Program-made: the position numbers and the translations under genes
Assembly: GCA_944325335.1 (NCBI GenBank)
Contig: CALUZR010000017.1
Location: 1-58,419 of the forward strand
Direction: 5' to 3'
DNA from: an uncultured Parabacteroides sp.
GTDB lineage: Bacteria; Bacteroidota; Bacteroidia; Bacteroidales; Tannerellaceae
DNA: 58,419 bases
Shown here: in pieces, positions 16,904-24,784 of the stretch
Numbering within the stretch: the stretch's first letter is position 1
Layout of the letters: every line of letters begins with the position of its first letter
The notes under the pieces: generated by a model
What the model was told of the DNA's origin: nothing
Seen by the model: the letters and a program-made list of their open reading frames with translations, nothing else
Database searches by the model: none

Positions 16904-17575
16904 ATGGTAAACGAAGAAATCTTGCAATTCCTGCGGGAGTTGCGGCGTAATAATGAGAGGGCATGGTTTCTGGCGAACAAAACACGTTACGACCGTTTGC
17001 GAGGTGCTTTTATCGAAGAAGTGCAACAATTGATTGAACACATTGCCCAGTTCGAACCGACTTTGATCGGACTCGAGGCGAAGGATTGCCTTTATCGCAT
17101 CTATCGTGATTTACGTTGGTCTTCAGACCGTACGCCCTATAAGACGCATTTTGCCGCCTATATGGCACCTGGTGGCCGTCCAAGCGAATATGGAGGTTAT
17201 TATATCCACTTGGAACCAGATAATTGTATGCTGGCAGGAGGCGTATGGTGTCCACCTATTCCGATTCTTAAGCAAATACGGAAAGACATTGCTGTAAATG
17301 GAGAAGAATTAAACGAGATTATGGATTCAAAGCCTTTTCAGGCAACATTCGGTACGTTTTATGGCGAAAAGCTCAAGCGTTTGCCAGCTGGATTCGCCTC
17401 CGATTCGCCTTATGCTGAGTGGTTGAAATATAAAGACTATTCAGTTCTGAGCCGTAAGGAGGAATCCTTTTTCACATCGCCTGATTGGATGCAAAAGACG
17501 TTGGCCGACTTTCGCCTTCTTCTTCCCTTGAACCGTTTCTTTAATGCATCAGTCGATGAATATTATGGAAAATGA
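16904..17575 (+). CDS. DUF2461 family protein
   Basis: 223 residues matching the DUF2461/TIGR02453 pattern: NNERAWFLANKTRYD near the start, YRIYRDLRWSSDRTPYKTHFAAY in the middle (conserved Arg and Asp) and GGYYIHLEPDN after it. No signal peptide, so cytoplasmic. The function is unknown in the family. It sits between pspC (2 bp gap) and sppA (31 bp gap), which suggests an envelope-stress operon. Confidence 0.85.
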   Translation: MVNEEILQFLRELRRNNERAWFLANKTRYDRLRGAFIEEVQQLIEHIAQFEPTLIGLEAKDCLYRIYRDLRWSSDRTPYKTHFAAYMAPGGRPSEYGGYYIHLEPDNCMLAGGVWCPPIPILKQIRKDIAVNGEELNEIMDSKPFQATFGTFYGEKLKRLPAGFASDSPYAEWLKYKDYSVLSRKEESFFTSPDWMQKTLADFRLLLPLNRFFNASVDEYYGK

Positions 17576-17606
17576 AAAATGGTAATTCACTAAATACAAA
17601 ATAACA

Positions 17607-19379
17607 ATGAAACAGTTCTTTAAGACCATGTTCGCTTCGGTTTTCGGTGCACTGATCGCGATGGGCATCTTTTTGATGGCGGGCATCGCTTTCCTTGCGG
17701 GCGTGGTAGCTTCAAGCAGTTCTTCGTCAACGTATAAACCAGCGAAGAACACCGTATTCAAACTCTCGTTAAAGGGAACTTTGACAGAGCAATCAAATGA
17801 CAATCCACTGGCAGGCCTTTTGAGCTCGTCAGACGAGCAAGTGGCGCTTCCGGATTTGATCCGCGCTATCCAGAAGGCAAAACAAAATCCGGATGTGAAG
17901 GGTATTTATTTGGAAGGTTCGGAACTCTCGGGTGGGTTTGCTTCCTTCTCCGCACTACGTCGGGCTTTGGAGGATTTCAAATCAGAAGGGAAGTTCATAG
18001 TCTCGTACGCAGACGCTTATTCGCAAGGTGGATATTACTTGGCGAGCGTGTCCGATTCGCTTTTCGTCAATCCGCAAGGCATGGTCGGATTGGTTGGTCT
18101 GGCTTCGCAAGGGATTTTCCTTAAGAACGCAATGGCTAAGTTAGGTGTCGAATATTATATCTTTAAGGTAGGAACATATAAAAGTGCCGTCGAGCCCTAC
18201 ATGAACGAACAGTTCAGCGAGGCTAACCGCGAACAAACTTCCTCTTTCCTCGGTAGTATTTGGGGGAATATGACCGATGCAATTTGCACGTCGCGCGGTA
18301 TGGAGCCATCCGAGCTGGAGCGTTTCATGAATACCGGCGCGGCATTAGGGGATCCGAAAGAGTTGCTCGCCTATAAGTTGGCTGATAAGTTAGCTTATCG
18401 CCCTGAAGCGGAAGCCTGTGCAAAACGGATGGCAGGGCAAGCCACCGACGAGAAGATGGTATCCGCCAATTATTCACAAATTCTCGCCATTCCGGAAACA
18501 AAGCACGATTCTTCGAATAAGATTGCTATCCTGTATGCTGAAGGCACCATCCTGCCAGAAGATGATTCGCCCATGAGCGCTGGCACGGCTTTAATCACCG
18601 AACAGACTGCTGCCGAACTCTATAAATTGGCCAACGACGACGATGTAAAGGCCGTCGTATTCCGCGTCAACTCGGGCGGAGGTAGTGCATACATCTCCGA
18701 ACAAATCTGGAAAGCGGTCATGGAAGTAAAAGCGCAAAAACCGTTGGTCGTTTCCATGGGCGATTATGCAGCGTCAGGAGGTTATTACATCTCGTGCGCA
18801 GCTAATAAGATTATTGCCGAACCTACCACACTCACGGGTTCTATCGGAGTTTTCGGGATTGTGCGTAATTTCGCAGGTACGGCAAAGTTACTTGACGTTA
18901 CAACTGATATCGTAAAGACGAATACGTATGCGGACTTTGGGGACTTTACCCGCCCCATGCGTGAAGACGAACAAGTGCTCATGCAGCGAAACGTCGAACG
19001 TACGTATGATTTATTTTTGACACGTTGCGCAGATGGGCGCGGACTTCCCAAGGATTCCATCGACCACATCGGGCAAGGCCGTGTCTGGACAGGCGAACAA
19101 GCTATGGAACGCGGGTTGGTCGACCGTCTCGGAGGTCTGGAAGTCGCCATTGCCGAAGCAGCCTCCTTGGCTGGCATCTCGGATTACACGACTTACAAAG
19201 CAAATGAAGAAAAGGATTTCCTGACAAAGTATATGGAAAAGGCGTTAGGCGAAGCCAAGTTCTCCCTCCTCCAATCTATTTTGGGGAATGAGGAATTTGC
19301 TCTTTACAAAACCCTTCAAGAAATGAAACACACGACCGGCATCCAAGCACGCATGCCTTACACCGTGCAAGGATTGTAA
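17607..19379 (+). CDS. sppA: Signal peptide peptidase SppA, long (67K) type
   Basis: 590 residues with an N-terminal membrane anchor (about residues 8-33) and two tandem S49 domains, as in the E. coli tetrameric enzyme. It degrades cleaved signal peptides in the membrane. The catalytic Lys is expected in VGTYKSAVEPY (first domain) and the nucleophile Ser in GDYAASGGYYIS (second domain); both are present. It follows the DUF2461 gene by 31 bp and ends at a hairpin. Confidence 0.96.
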   Translation: MKQFFKTMFASVFGALIAMGIFLMAGIAFLAGVVASSSSSSTYKPAKNTVFKLSLKGTLTEQSNDNPLAGLLSSSDEQVALPDLIRAIQKAKQNPDVKGIYLEGSELSGGFASFSALRRALEDFKSEGKFIVSYADAYSQGGYYLASVSDSLFVNPQGMVGLVGLASQGIFLKNAMAKLGVEYYIFKVGTYKSAVEPYMNEQFSEANREQTSSFLGSIWGNMTDAICTSRGMEPSELERFMNTGAALGDPKELLAYKLADKLAYRPEAEACAKRMAGQATDEKMVSANYSQILAIPETKHDSSNKIAILYAEGTILPEDDSPMSAGTALITEQTAAELYKLANDDDVKAVVFRVNSGGGSAYISEQIWKAVMEVKAQKPLVVSMGDYAASGGYYISCAANKIIAEPTTLTGSIGVFGIVRNFAGTAKLLDVTTDIVKTNTYADFGDFTRPMREDEQVLMQRNVERTYDLFLTRCADGRGLPKDSIDHIGQGRVWTGEQAMERGLVDRLGGLEVAIAEAASLAGISDYTTYKANEEKDFLTKYMEKALGEAKFSLLQSILGNEEFALYKTLQEMKHTTGIQARMPYTVQGL

Positions 19380-19405
19380 CGCAGCGATAGCATATCCGCA
19401 TACGA

Positions 19406-19450
19406 ATGCGGAGGCATAGAGCTTTTAGTAGGTACTCTATGTCTCCGCAT
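19406..19450 (+). terminator. Hairpin terminator after sppA
   Basis: Arms 19406-19421 (ATGCGGAGGCATAGAG) and 19435-19450 pair with one mismatch. They share GGAGGCA with hairpins at 1577 and 29837. Confidence 0.6.
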
Positions 19451-19561
19451 TTGTTTATATTTGTGGAGTGCGATGATGCAGACTCTCAGAGGAATGATAA
19501 GATTTCTTTCCGTCGCTCTGCAAGCATTCGTATTTGCAATTTTACACCTATGACCTTTCCC

Positions 19562-19613
19562 ATTTATAACTATAATTACCGGAAATGACGGCGTAAATTC
19601 CGACAATTATAAC
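19562..19613. repeat. Imperfect inverted repeat related to array C
   Basis: TTATAAC occurs at 19564 and 19607 (43 bp apart). Around it ACTATAATTACCGGAA pairs imperfectly with TTCCGACAATTATAACT. TTTATAACTATAA is shared with 13737. The rest of the 19380-19812 gap holds the two hairpins listed separately and no supportable gene. Confidence 0.4.
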
Positions 19614-19638
19614 TTAGTTTTTTCGTTTCATTTACACA

Positions 19639-19668
19639 ACAAGAGGCTGTCTCACGACAGCCTCTTGT
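19639..19668. terminator. Perfect 13-bp hairpin, likely terminator of the DEAD-box gene
   Basis: ACAAGAGGCTGTC (19639-19651) pairs fully with 19656-19668 across a TCAC loop. It lies 145 bp after the stop of the minus-strand helicase gene. There is no strong T tract on either side, so it could also be an RNA-processing hairpin. Confidence 0.5.
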
Positions 19669-19812
19669 CTAACCATTTAACATTTTCAACATTATTATAA
19701 AAAACCACAGTGCAAAATATAACTAATTGTCAATAATATATTTCCTTTTACGCTGCAAATATACGTTTTTTCTATCAAATTGCAGTTACAGACGCATGAA
19801 AAAATACGTGGA

Positions 19813-21510
19813 TCAGTACTTTTTCTTCCGTCCTTTTCCTTTTGGGTGCTCCGCACGGCGGCTTTTGCGCTTCGGATTCCCGGTAATTGCCTCGACCGAC
19901 ACCTTCCGATTGCCCACGTGCAAGACGCGAAAACCAGAGATGACCCGCTCGGCTTCTGCATTTAAGACATCGAACGTAGAGTAGAGTTTCTTCACTTCGA
20001 TATGGCGCATTCGGATGCCTCCGCCCACTTGTTGATACACCAGCTTGATAAGCGAATCCGGTCCTAAGCCGTCAATACCGCCCAGGTTCAGCCGCAAATG
20101 CGTATAGCCATTGTTGTTTTCCGTCTCTTTCTTGGCTTTTTTCGGTGTTTCGTTTTTCGCTTTCCGGGTCTTCGGTTCGTCATCCAACGCTTGGATATCG
20201 CCATTGTTCTTGTAATATTCAATCATGCGGTTGAATTCAAGCGAGACGATACGCTTGATAATATCCTCCTTGTCAAGCCAATCCAGCTTACGGAAGATTT
20301 GCGGCATAAGGTCGGCAATCTCCTCTTCGTCCACCTTTACCCGTTCGATTTCGTCCATGAAGTTGAAGAGTTGCTTCGTGCAAACTTCCTTTCCAGTCGG
20401 TACTTTCCCAGCTTCAAACCGTTTATTGATAACCGATTCAATATCGCGTATCTTTCTTTTTTCGCGCACGTGGCAAATGCAGATAGAGATACCCGTCTTA
20501 CCCGCACGCCCTGTCCGTCCGCGTCGGTGCGTATAGGATTCGACATCGTCGGGGAGACCATAATTGATCACATGCGTCAAGTCGTCGACATCCAGCCCAC
20601 GTGCAGCCACATCGGTAGCTACCAGCAATTGTAGATGGCGGATACGGAACTTTTGCATCACATAATCCCGTTGCGATTGGCTAAGTTCACCATGCAGCGC
20701 ATCTGCATTATAACCGTCGCGTATCAGTTTGTCGGCGATTTCTTGCGTTTCTTTGCGCGTACGGCAAAAAACGATGCCATAAATATTGGGATAATAATCG
20801 ACGATACGTTTTAACGCCAAGTATTTATCTTGCGCGCGTACCATATAATAAATATCGCGGATATTCTGATTTCCTTCATTCTTACGCCCGATGACAATTT
20901 CCTTTGGGGCATGCATATATTGCTTGGCAATGGAAGCAATGCCTTTGGGCATCGTGGCCGAGAAGAGCAACGTATGGCGTTCGGCAGGAAGGGCATCGAA
21001 TATCGCGTTGATGCTATCCGTGAACCCCATGTCCAGCATCTCGTCCGCCTCATCCAATACCACGTTAGAGACGCCGCCCAAATCCACTTTTTTACGGCGC
21101 ATCAAGTCGATCAACCGTCCGGGCGTAGCCACCAAGATATGTACGCCCTTCTGAAGCATGTTGATTTGACTCTCAATGCTTGAACCGCCATAGACAGGCA
21201 ACACCCTGAGGCGGGTAATATATTTGGAATAATCCTTCAAATCATCTGCAATCTGCAAGCACAATTCGCGCGTGGGGCATAATACCAATGCTTGCGGATA
21301 AGTATCTTCGACCACCACCCGTTGCAACAAAGGCAAGCCATACGCGGCCGTCTTTCCCATACCTGTCTGAGCCAGCGCAATGACATCGTCTTTTCCTTCC
21401 AATAAAATAGGAATCACTTCTTCCTGCACCGGCATCGGAGCTTCATAACCTAATTCTTGGATTGCGCGCAAGATAGGTTCGGCAATCCTCAATTCTTCAA
21501 ATGTCTTCAA
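19813..21510 (-). CDS. DEAD-box RNA helicase, DeaD/CsdA-like
   Basis: 565 residues. All core motifs are present: AQTGMGKT (I), PTREL (Ia), DEAD (II), SAT (III), ATDVAARGLDV (V) and HRRGRTGRAG (VI). The C-terminal domain (about 470-545; YTHLRLNLGGIDGL) resembles the DbpA RNA-binding domain, and the tail is basic (KRKSRRAEHPKGKGRKKKY). It would remodel rRNA or structured mRNA, often for cold growth or ribosome assembly. It has its own -7 box at 21552-21559. Confidence 0.95.
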   Translation of the reverse strand: MKTFEELRIAEPILRAIQELGYEAPMPVQEEVIPILLEGKDDVIALAQTGMGKTAAYGLPLLQRVVVEDTYPQALVLCPTRELCLQIADDLKDYSKYITRLRVLPVYGGSSIESQINMLQKGVHILVATPGRLIDLMRRKKVDLGGVSNVVLDEADEMLDMGFTDSINAIFDALPAERHTLLFSATMPKGIASIAKQYMHAPKEIVIGRKNEGNQNIRDIYYMVRAQDKYLALKRIVDYYPNIYGIVFCRTRKETQEIADKLIRDGYNADALHGELSQSQRDYVMQKFRIRHLQLLVATDVAARGLDVDDLTHVINYGLPDDVESYTHRRGRTGRAGKTGISICICHVREKRKIRDIESVINKRFEAGKVPTGKEVCTKQLFNFMDEIERVKVDEEEIADLMPQIFRKLDWLDKEDIIKRIVSLEFNRMIEYYKNNGDIQALDDEPKTRKAKNETPKKAKKETENNNGYTHLRLNLGGIDGLGPDSLIKLVYQQVGGGIRMRHIEVKKLYSTFDVLNAEAERVISGFRVLHVGNRKVSVEAITGNPKRKSRRAEHPKGKGRKKKY

Positions 21511-21551
21511 ACTATGTGTATTTGTAAATATATAAAATGCTTAAGCGGGTG

Positions 21552-21559
21552 CAAAGATA
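21552..21559 (-). promoter_or_regulatory. -7 box of the DEAD-box gene (TATCTTTG)
   Basis: TAnnTTTG match on the minus strand 41 bp before the start codon. Confidence 0.6.
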
Positions 21560-21570
21560 CGCAATCCTGT

Positions 21571-22629
21571 CTACTTTAGCAATATTTCGCGCAAACGGGT
21601 TTGGTCATCCGGAGAGAAATGCAACTCTTTCGCGGTATATGCTTGGAAGGAGCCGTACTTTCGGTCGATTTCCTCGTAGGCAATGTCCAAGAAACTCTCT
21701 TTGGCCGATAGGAGCACCGTAATGGTCTCTTGCGCGTCCGTGCTCATCGAGCAGGCATCCTTTGCAAAGAACCCGACGTCAATGTAATGATTAGAAGCCA
21801 TATAGTCGCGCATCACGCTTTCGCGCGGGACATCCAGCAGGGTAAGCAGCACGGAAGAGAGGAAACCAGCCCGGTCTTTTCCCAAATCATCCTGTATCAA
21901 AATCGGGTAATTTGCCTCGTCCAAGAAGAGATGCAGCGCATCGCCGAACGCCTCATAATCCTGGGTAACGAACTGGAGGTATTTGTCTTCCATATATAAT
22001 ATGCCATCTTGCTTACGGAGTGTATTTGCCCGCAAGCGTTTCATCATCTCCTTTGTATCGCCATCGGATATGGGCATGCGCACCACCTTAGCCGATGCGA
22101 AAGAGACAGGTGCCGTCGCGGCCTCTTCCTCCGTGCGAAGGTCGAGGATCGTACGGATGCCGATGTCGTGCAAACGGATAGAATCCAAATCGTCGAACCG
22201 TTCGATGGAACCAGATCGATACACCATGCCCCATCTTATTTGCATTCCTTTGTCGGTATAATATCCACCCAAATCGCGGAAATTCTGGATATTGTCCATG
22301 AAAGAGTAGCGCGCGCTCACGTCGTATTGGTATTGCCCGTCGAAAACCAGGCGGAAATACAAACGTTTTAAGTTATCATTGGTGATGAATGTAGTTACAC
22401 CTTCTTCGATTTTTGCCGATAAATCCGGGACGGACATATCAAACTCCTCGGGCGTCGAGGAGGCATATATTTGCACCTGCCCTTTCAGCTGGGGAGCCGT
22501 TTCCCATTTGAGGATATAGTTGCCCACTTCATCCCGCACGCAAACCACGCGGATGTCACCTCTTTTCGGCGTACATCCCGCGAGCCACACCAGCATCCAA
22601 CCTATCAAGCTTAACGCACACCATTTCAT
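21571..22629 (-). CDS. Tyrosine-phosphatase-fold lipoprotein with degenerate active site
   Basis: 352 residues with a lipoprotein signal (LVWLAGC). After an N-terminal beta domain (about 25-110) comes a Y_phosphatase3-like domain (NFRDLGGYYTDKGMQIRWG, near 125-145; TILDLRTEEE). The P-loop that should read HC-x5-R is IQDDLGKDRAGF (near 245): the Gly-Lys-Asp-Arg part is kept, but the catalytic Cys position is Asp and the preceding His is Gln. The protein may bind but not cleave phospho-ligands, or use other chemistry. It sits outside the cytoplasm. A -7 box lies at 22659-22666. Confidence 0.8.
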   Translation of the reverse strand: MKWCALSLIGWMLVWLAGCTPKRGDIRVVCVRDEVGNYILKWETAPQLKGQVQIYASSTPEEFDMSVPDLSAKIEEGVTTFITNDNLKRLYFRLVFDGQYQYDVSARYSFMDNIQNFRDLGGYYTDKGMQIRWGMVYRSGSIERFDDLDSIRLHDIGIRTILDLRTEEEAATAPVSFASAKVVRMPISDGDTKEMMKRLRANTLRKQDGILYMEDKYLQFVTQDYEAFGDALHLFLDEANYPILIQDDLGKDRAGFLSSVLLTLLDVPRESVMRDYMASNHYIDVGFFAKDACSMSTDAQETITVLLSAKESFLDIAYEEIDRKYGSFQAYTAKELHFSPDDQTRLREILLK

Positions 22630-22658
22630 ACGATGAACCTTTTACCTTTGTTTTCTGG

Positions 22659-22666
22659 CAAAGATA
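22659..22666 (-). promoter_or_regulatory. -7 box of the phosphatase-like gene (TATCTTTG)
   Basis: TAnnTTTG match on the minus strand 29 bp before the start codon. Confidence 0.55.
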
Positions 22667-22716
22667 AACGAATACGCGGTTATCTTTTCCGCCATTAGGC
22701 TAATTTAACCCGCTTT

Positions 22717-23640
22717 TTAGAGTTGGTAATTCTTGGCGAAATCCGGCGAGACGTAATTGTCGATCTGTTGGCATACTTCGCTGGCCAAATCCAATCCGCA
22801 CCGGACGATCTTCTGCCAATCTGCTTCGCCAAGGGTGTCTAAATCCGCCTTCCGGATGTCGTACTTCAAGAGTCCGTAGAGGATACCGGCATTGAAGTTA
22901 TCGCCCGCCCCTATCGTACTAACCGGCTGGATGAAAGGCGTATCAAAATGGGCCTTCACCCGTTTGGTACGAAGTTCCACGCCCTTGCTTCCGCGCGTCA
23001 TCAGGAAATTCTTGCAATAGACACGGATATGCTCTTCATAGACTTTATCCACTTCGCTTTCTTGGAAAAGGTTCTCGAAATCTTCATCTGAACCACGGAT
23101 AATGTCGGCAAATTCGAAATTTTCGAGCAAAGTCGGAGTCAAATAGATTGCCTCGTGCAGATGCGCCTTCCGGAAATTCGGGTCATAATAGATGATCGCC
23201 CTCCGCTCGGCGGCATATTCAATGAACTCGCGCACCCTTTTCCGAAGCGCGGGGTCGATACAGAAATAGGAACCCATGATGAAAATATCATCCTCGTTGA
23301 TAGGAGGGAAAGGGACGTCCAACCGTTGGCTGGGGAAACTCTTATAAAACGTATAATGGGCATTCTGCCGCTCGTCGAGGAATGCCAGCGAAATAGGGCT
23401 TTTCCCGTCGGGGAAGAAATCGATGTATTGCGTGGAAATATGGTTTTCTTCCATGAAAGAACGGATGAGGTCGCCCACATAATCTTTCCCCAACTCGCTG
23501 ATAAATAACACCTCTTTACCCAACCTGCCCAACGAGACAAGCGCGTTGAATACCGATCCGCCCGGGACTGCGGCATAGGGCCGGTTCTCCCGAAAGATAA
23601 TATCTAAAATAGTTTCTCCGATACCGATGATTTTCCTCAT
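22717..23640 (-). CDS. PfkB family sugar kinase
   Basis: 307 residues, ribokinase fold. The N-terminal signature is PGGSVFNALVSLGRLGK (near 27-43) and the C-terminal signature GAGDNFNAGILYGLL (near 253-267), whose Asp is the catalytic base. It phosphorylates a sugar or sugar derivative; fructokinase-like is the default guess. It begins 21 bp after the SIS-domain gene stop, so the pair probably act on one sugar-phosphate route. Substrate not decided by sequence. Confidence 0.88.
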   Translation of the reverse strand: MRKIIGIGETILDIIFRENRPYAAVPGGSVFNALVSLGRLGKEVLFISELGKDYVGDLIRSFMEENHISTQYIDFFPDGKSPISLAFLDERQNAHYTFYKSFPSQRLDVPFPPINEDDIFIMGSYFCIDPALRKRVREFIEYAAERRAIIYYDPNFRKAHLHEAIYLTPTLLENFEFADIIRGSDEDFENLFQESEVDKVYEEHIRVYCKNFLMTRGSKGVELRTKRVKAHFDTPFIQPVSTIGAGDNFNAGILYGLLKYDIRKADLDTLGEADWQKIVRCGLDLASEVCQQIDNYVSPDFAKNYQL

Positions 23641-23661
23641 GTGCGTCTCCTTTCCGTTGGT

Positions 23662-24276
23662 TTATTTTTCTTCTTGGCTTTGCGCGCGGCTTTTCGAACC
23701 TAAATAGCCGCCATGGTGCCGCTTGGCGTATTCGCGGTTGGTAAACCCGATTTTCTTCATGGTGCGCACGACGAGGATATCGCCGATAACGGTCATGACC
23801 GTGGTCGAGGTCGTAGGCGTCAACCCTAACGGACATACTTCGGCCGGCGCGCCGGTAGGCAAGCAGATAGCAGCTTCTCGGGCAAGTTCGCTTTCCGGAT
23901 TCCCGGTAATGACGATGAATTTCATCTCGGGCACCAAACCGCGCGTCAGGTCGACCAGCTCGACCAGCTCTCTTGTCCGGCCGGAATTGGATACCAACAA
24001 CATCACGTCATTCTCCCGCACGATGCCCAAATCGCCATGTTGCGCCTCGCTGGGGTGGAGGAAAGAAGCGGGGGTACCGGTCGAGCTGAAGGTCGTGGCC
24101 ATGTTCATGGCGATTTGCCCTGCCTTTCCCATGCCGCTGGTAATCAGTTTTCCGCCCCGATGGTGTACATATTCGATGATTAAATCCGTCGCCCCTTCGT
24201 AATCCGAATCCAACGGGATGTTGCGCACCGCATTTGCCTCTTGCGTCAAAATGTCTGCTATTTCTTCGTTTACCAT
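23662..24276 (-). CDS. SIS-domain sugar-phosphate isomerase (KdsD/GutQ-like, no CBS domains)
   Basis: 204 residues from the ATG at 24276. The frame runs further upstream to 24438, but that leader crosses the promoter region and is not protein-like. The SIS domain shows GGKLITSGMGKAGQIA, a Ser-rich strand SNSGRTRELVELV and HGDLGIV, as in arabinose-5-phosphate isomerases. The tandem CBS domains of KdsD are absent. It heads an operon with the PfkB kinase. Function: aldose-ketose phosphate isomerisation by homology. Confidence 0.82.
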   Translation of the reverse strand: MVNEEIADILTQEANAVRNIPLDSDYEGATDLIIEYVHHRGGKLITSGMGKAGQIAMNMATTFSSTGTPASFLHPSEAQHGDLGIVRENDVMLLVSNSGRTRELVELVDLTRGLVPEMKFIVITGNPESELAREAAICLPTGAPAEVCPLGLTPTTSTTVMTVIGDILVVRTMKKIGFTNREYAKRHHGGYLGSKSRAQSQEEK

Positions 24277-24303
24277 TGTCTTGTTTTTATTTGATTGTAG
24301 GCA

Positions 24304-24311
24304 CAAAACTA
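24304..24311 (-). promoter_or_regulatory. -7 box of the SIS/PfkB operon (TAGTTTTG)
   Basis: TAnnTTTG match on the minus strand 27 bp before ATG 24276; this supports that start. Confidence 0.5.
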
Positions 24312-24441
24312 CAATATTTTTCGTACATGGCAAGGATAAAAGGAAAATGGAGGAGTAAAATTCTTGTGTAATCCGGATCATCCCAACCTTCACGGGTACG
24401 TTTTTAACAGAGAAGGGACAAAAAGACGAAGAAACCATGCG

Positions 24442-24666
24442 TCCTACCAGGTAGGAATGTTTCCCGGTCTCGCGGAGAAAGAATCCTACCAGGTAGGAAT
24501 GTTCCCCGGCTTCGCGGAGAAAGAATCCTACATTGTAGGAATGTTTCCCGGCTTCACGGAGAAAGAATCCTACATTGTAGGAATGCTTCCCGGCTTCACG
24601 GAGAAAGAATCCTACATTGTAGGAATGCTTCCCGGCTTCACGGAGAAAGAATCCTACATTGTAGGA
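24442..24666. repeat. Tandem array D: six palindromes on a 42-bp pitch
   Basis: TCCTAC starts at 24442, 24484, 24526, 24568, 24610 and 24652, always 42 bp apart. Copies 1-2 carry CCTACCAGGTAGG and copies 3-6 CCTACATTGTAGG, both perfect palindromes. A second imperfect dyad (TTTCCCGG...CGGAGAAA) is centred exactly 21 bp from the first. A reading frame crosses the array because 42 is a multiple of 3, but it has no support as a gene. Confidence 0.95.
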
Positions 24667-24742
24667 AAGTTTCCTCCGATCGCCTGCACACCACGCTTTC
24701 CCCTTTTTTCATCGCTTCCTTTTTCTTTTCACCATCTTTTCC

Positions 24743-24750
24743 TATCTTTG
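24743..24750 (+). promoter_or_regulatory. -7 box of the PUL lead gene (TATCTTTG)
   Basis: TAnnTTTG match 34 bp before ATG 24785, 80 bp after array D. Confidence 0.6.
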
Positions 24751-24784
24751 CGTCGATATTAATCAAAATAAACACGTATAAACC

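Noticed and set aside
24442..24666. Possible CRISPR array
   Set aside because: Whole 42-bp units repeat; there are no unique spacers of constant length and no cas genes. The same holds for the arrays at 10592, 39281, 44404 and 49260.
24364..24762. Reading frame of 132 codons with 14-residue repeats
   Set aside because: It arises because the 42-bp DNA repeat is a multiple of three. No start signal fits, it runs over the -7 box of the next gene, and the conserved feature is the palindrome, not the codons.
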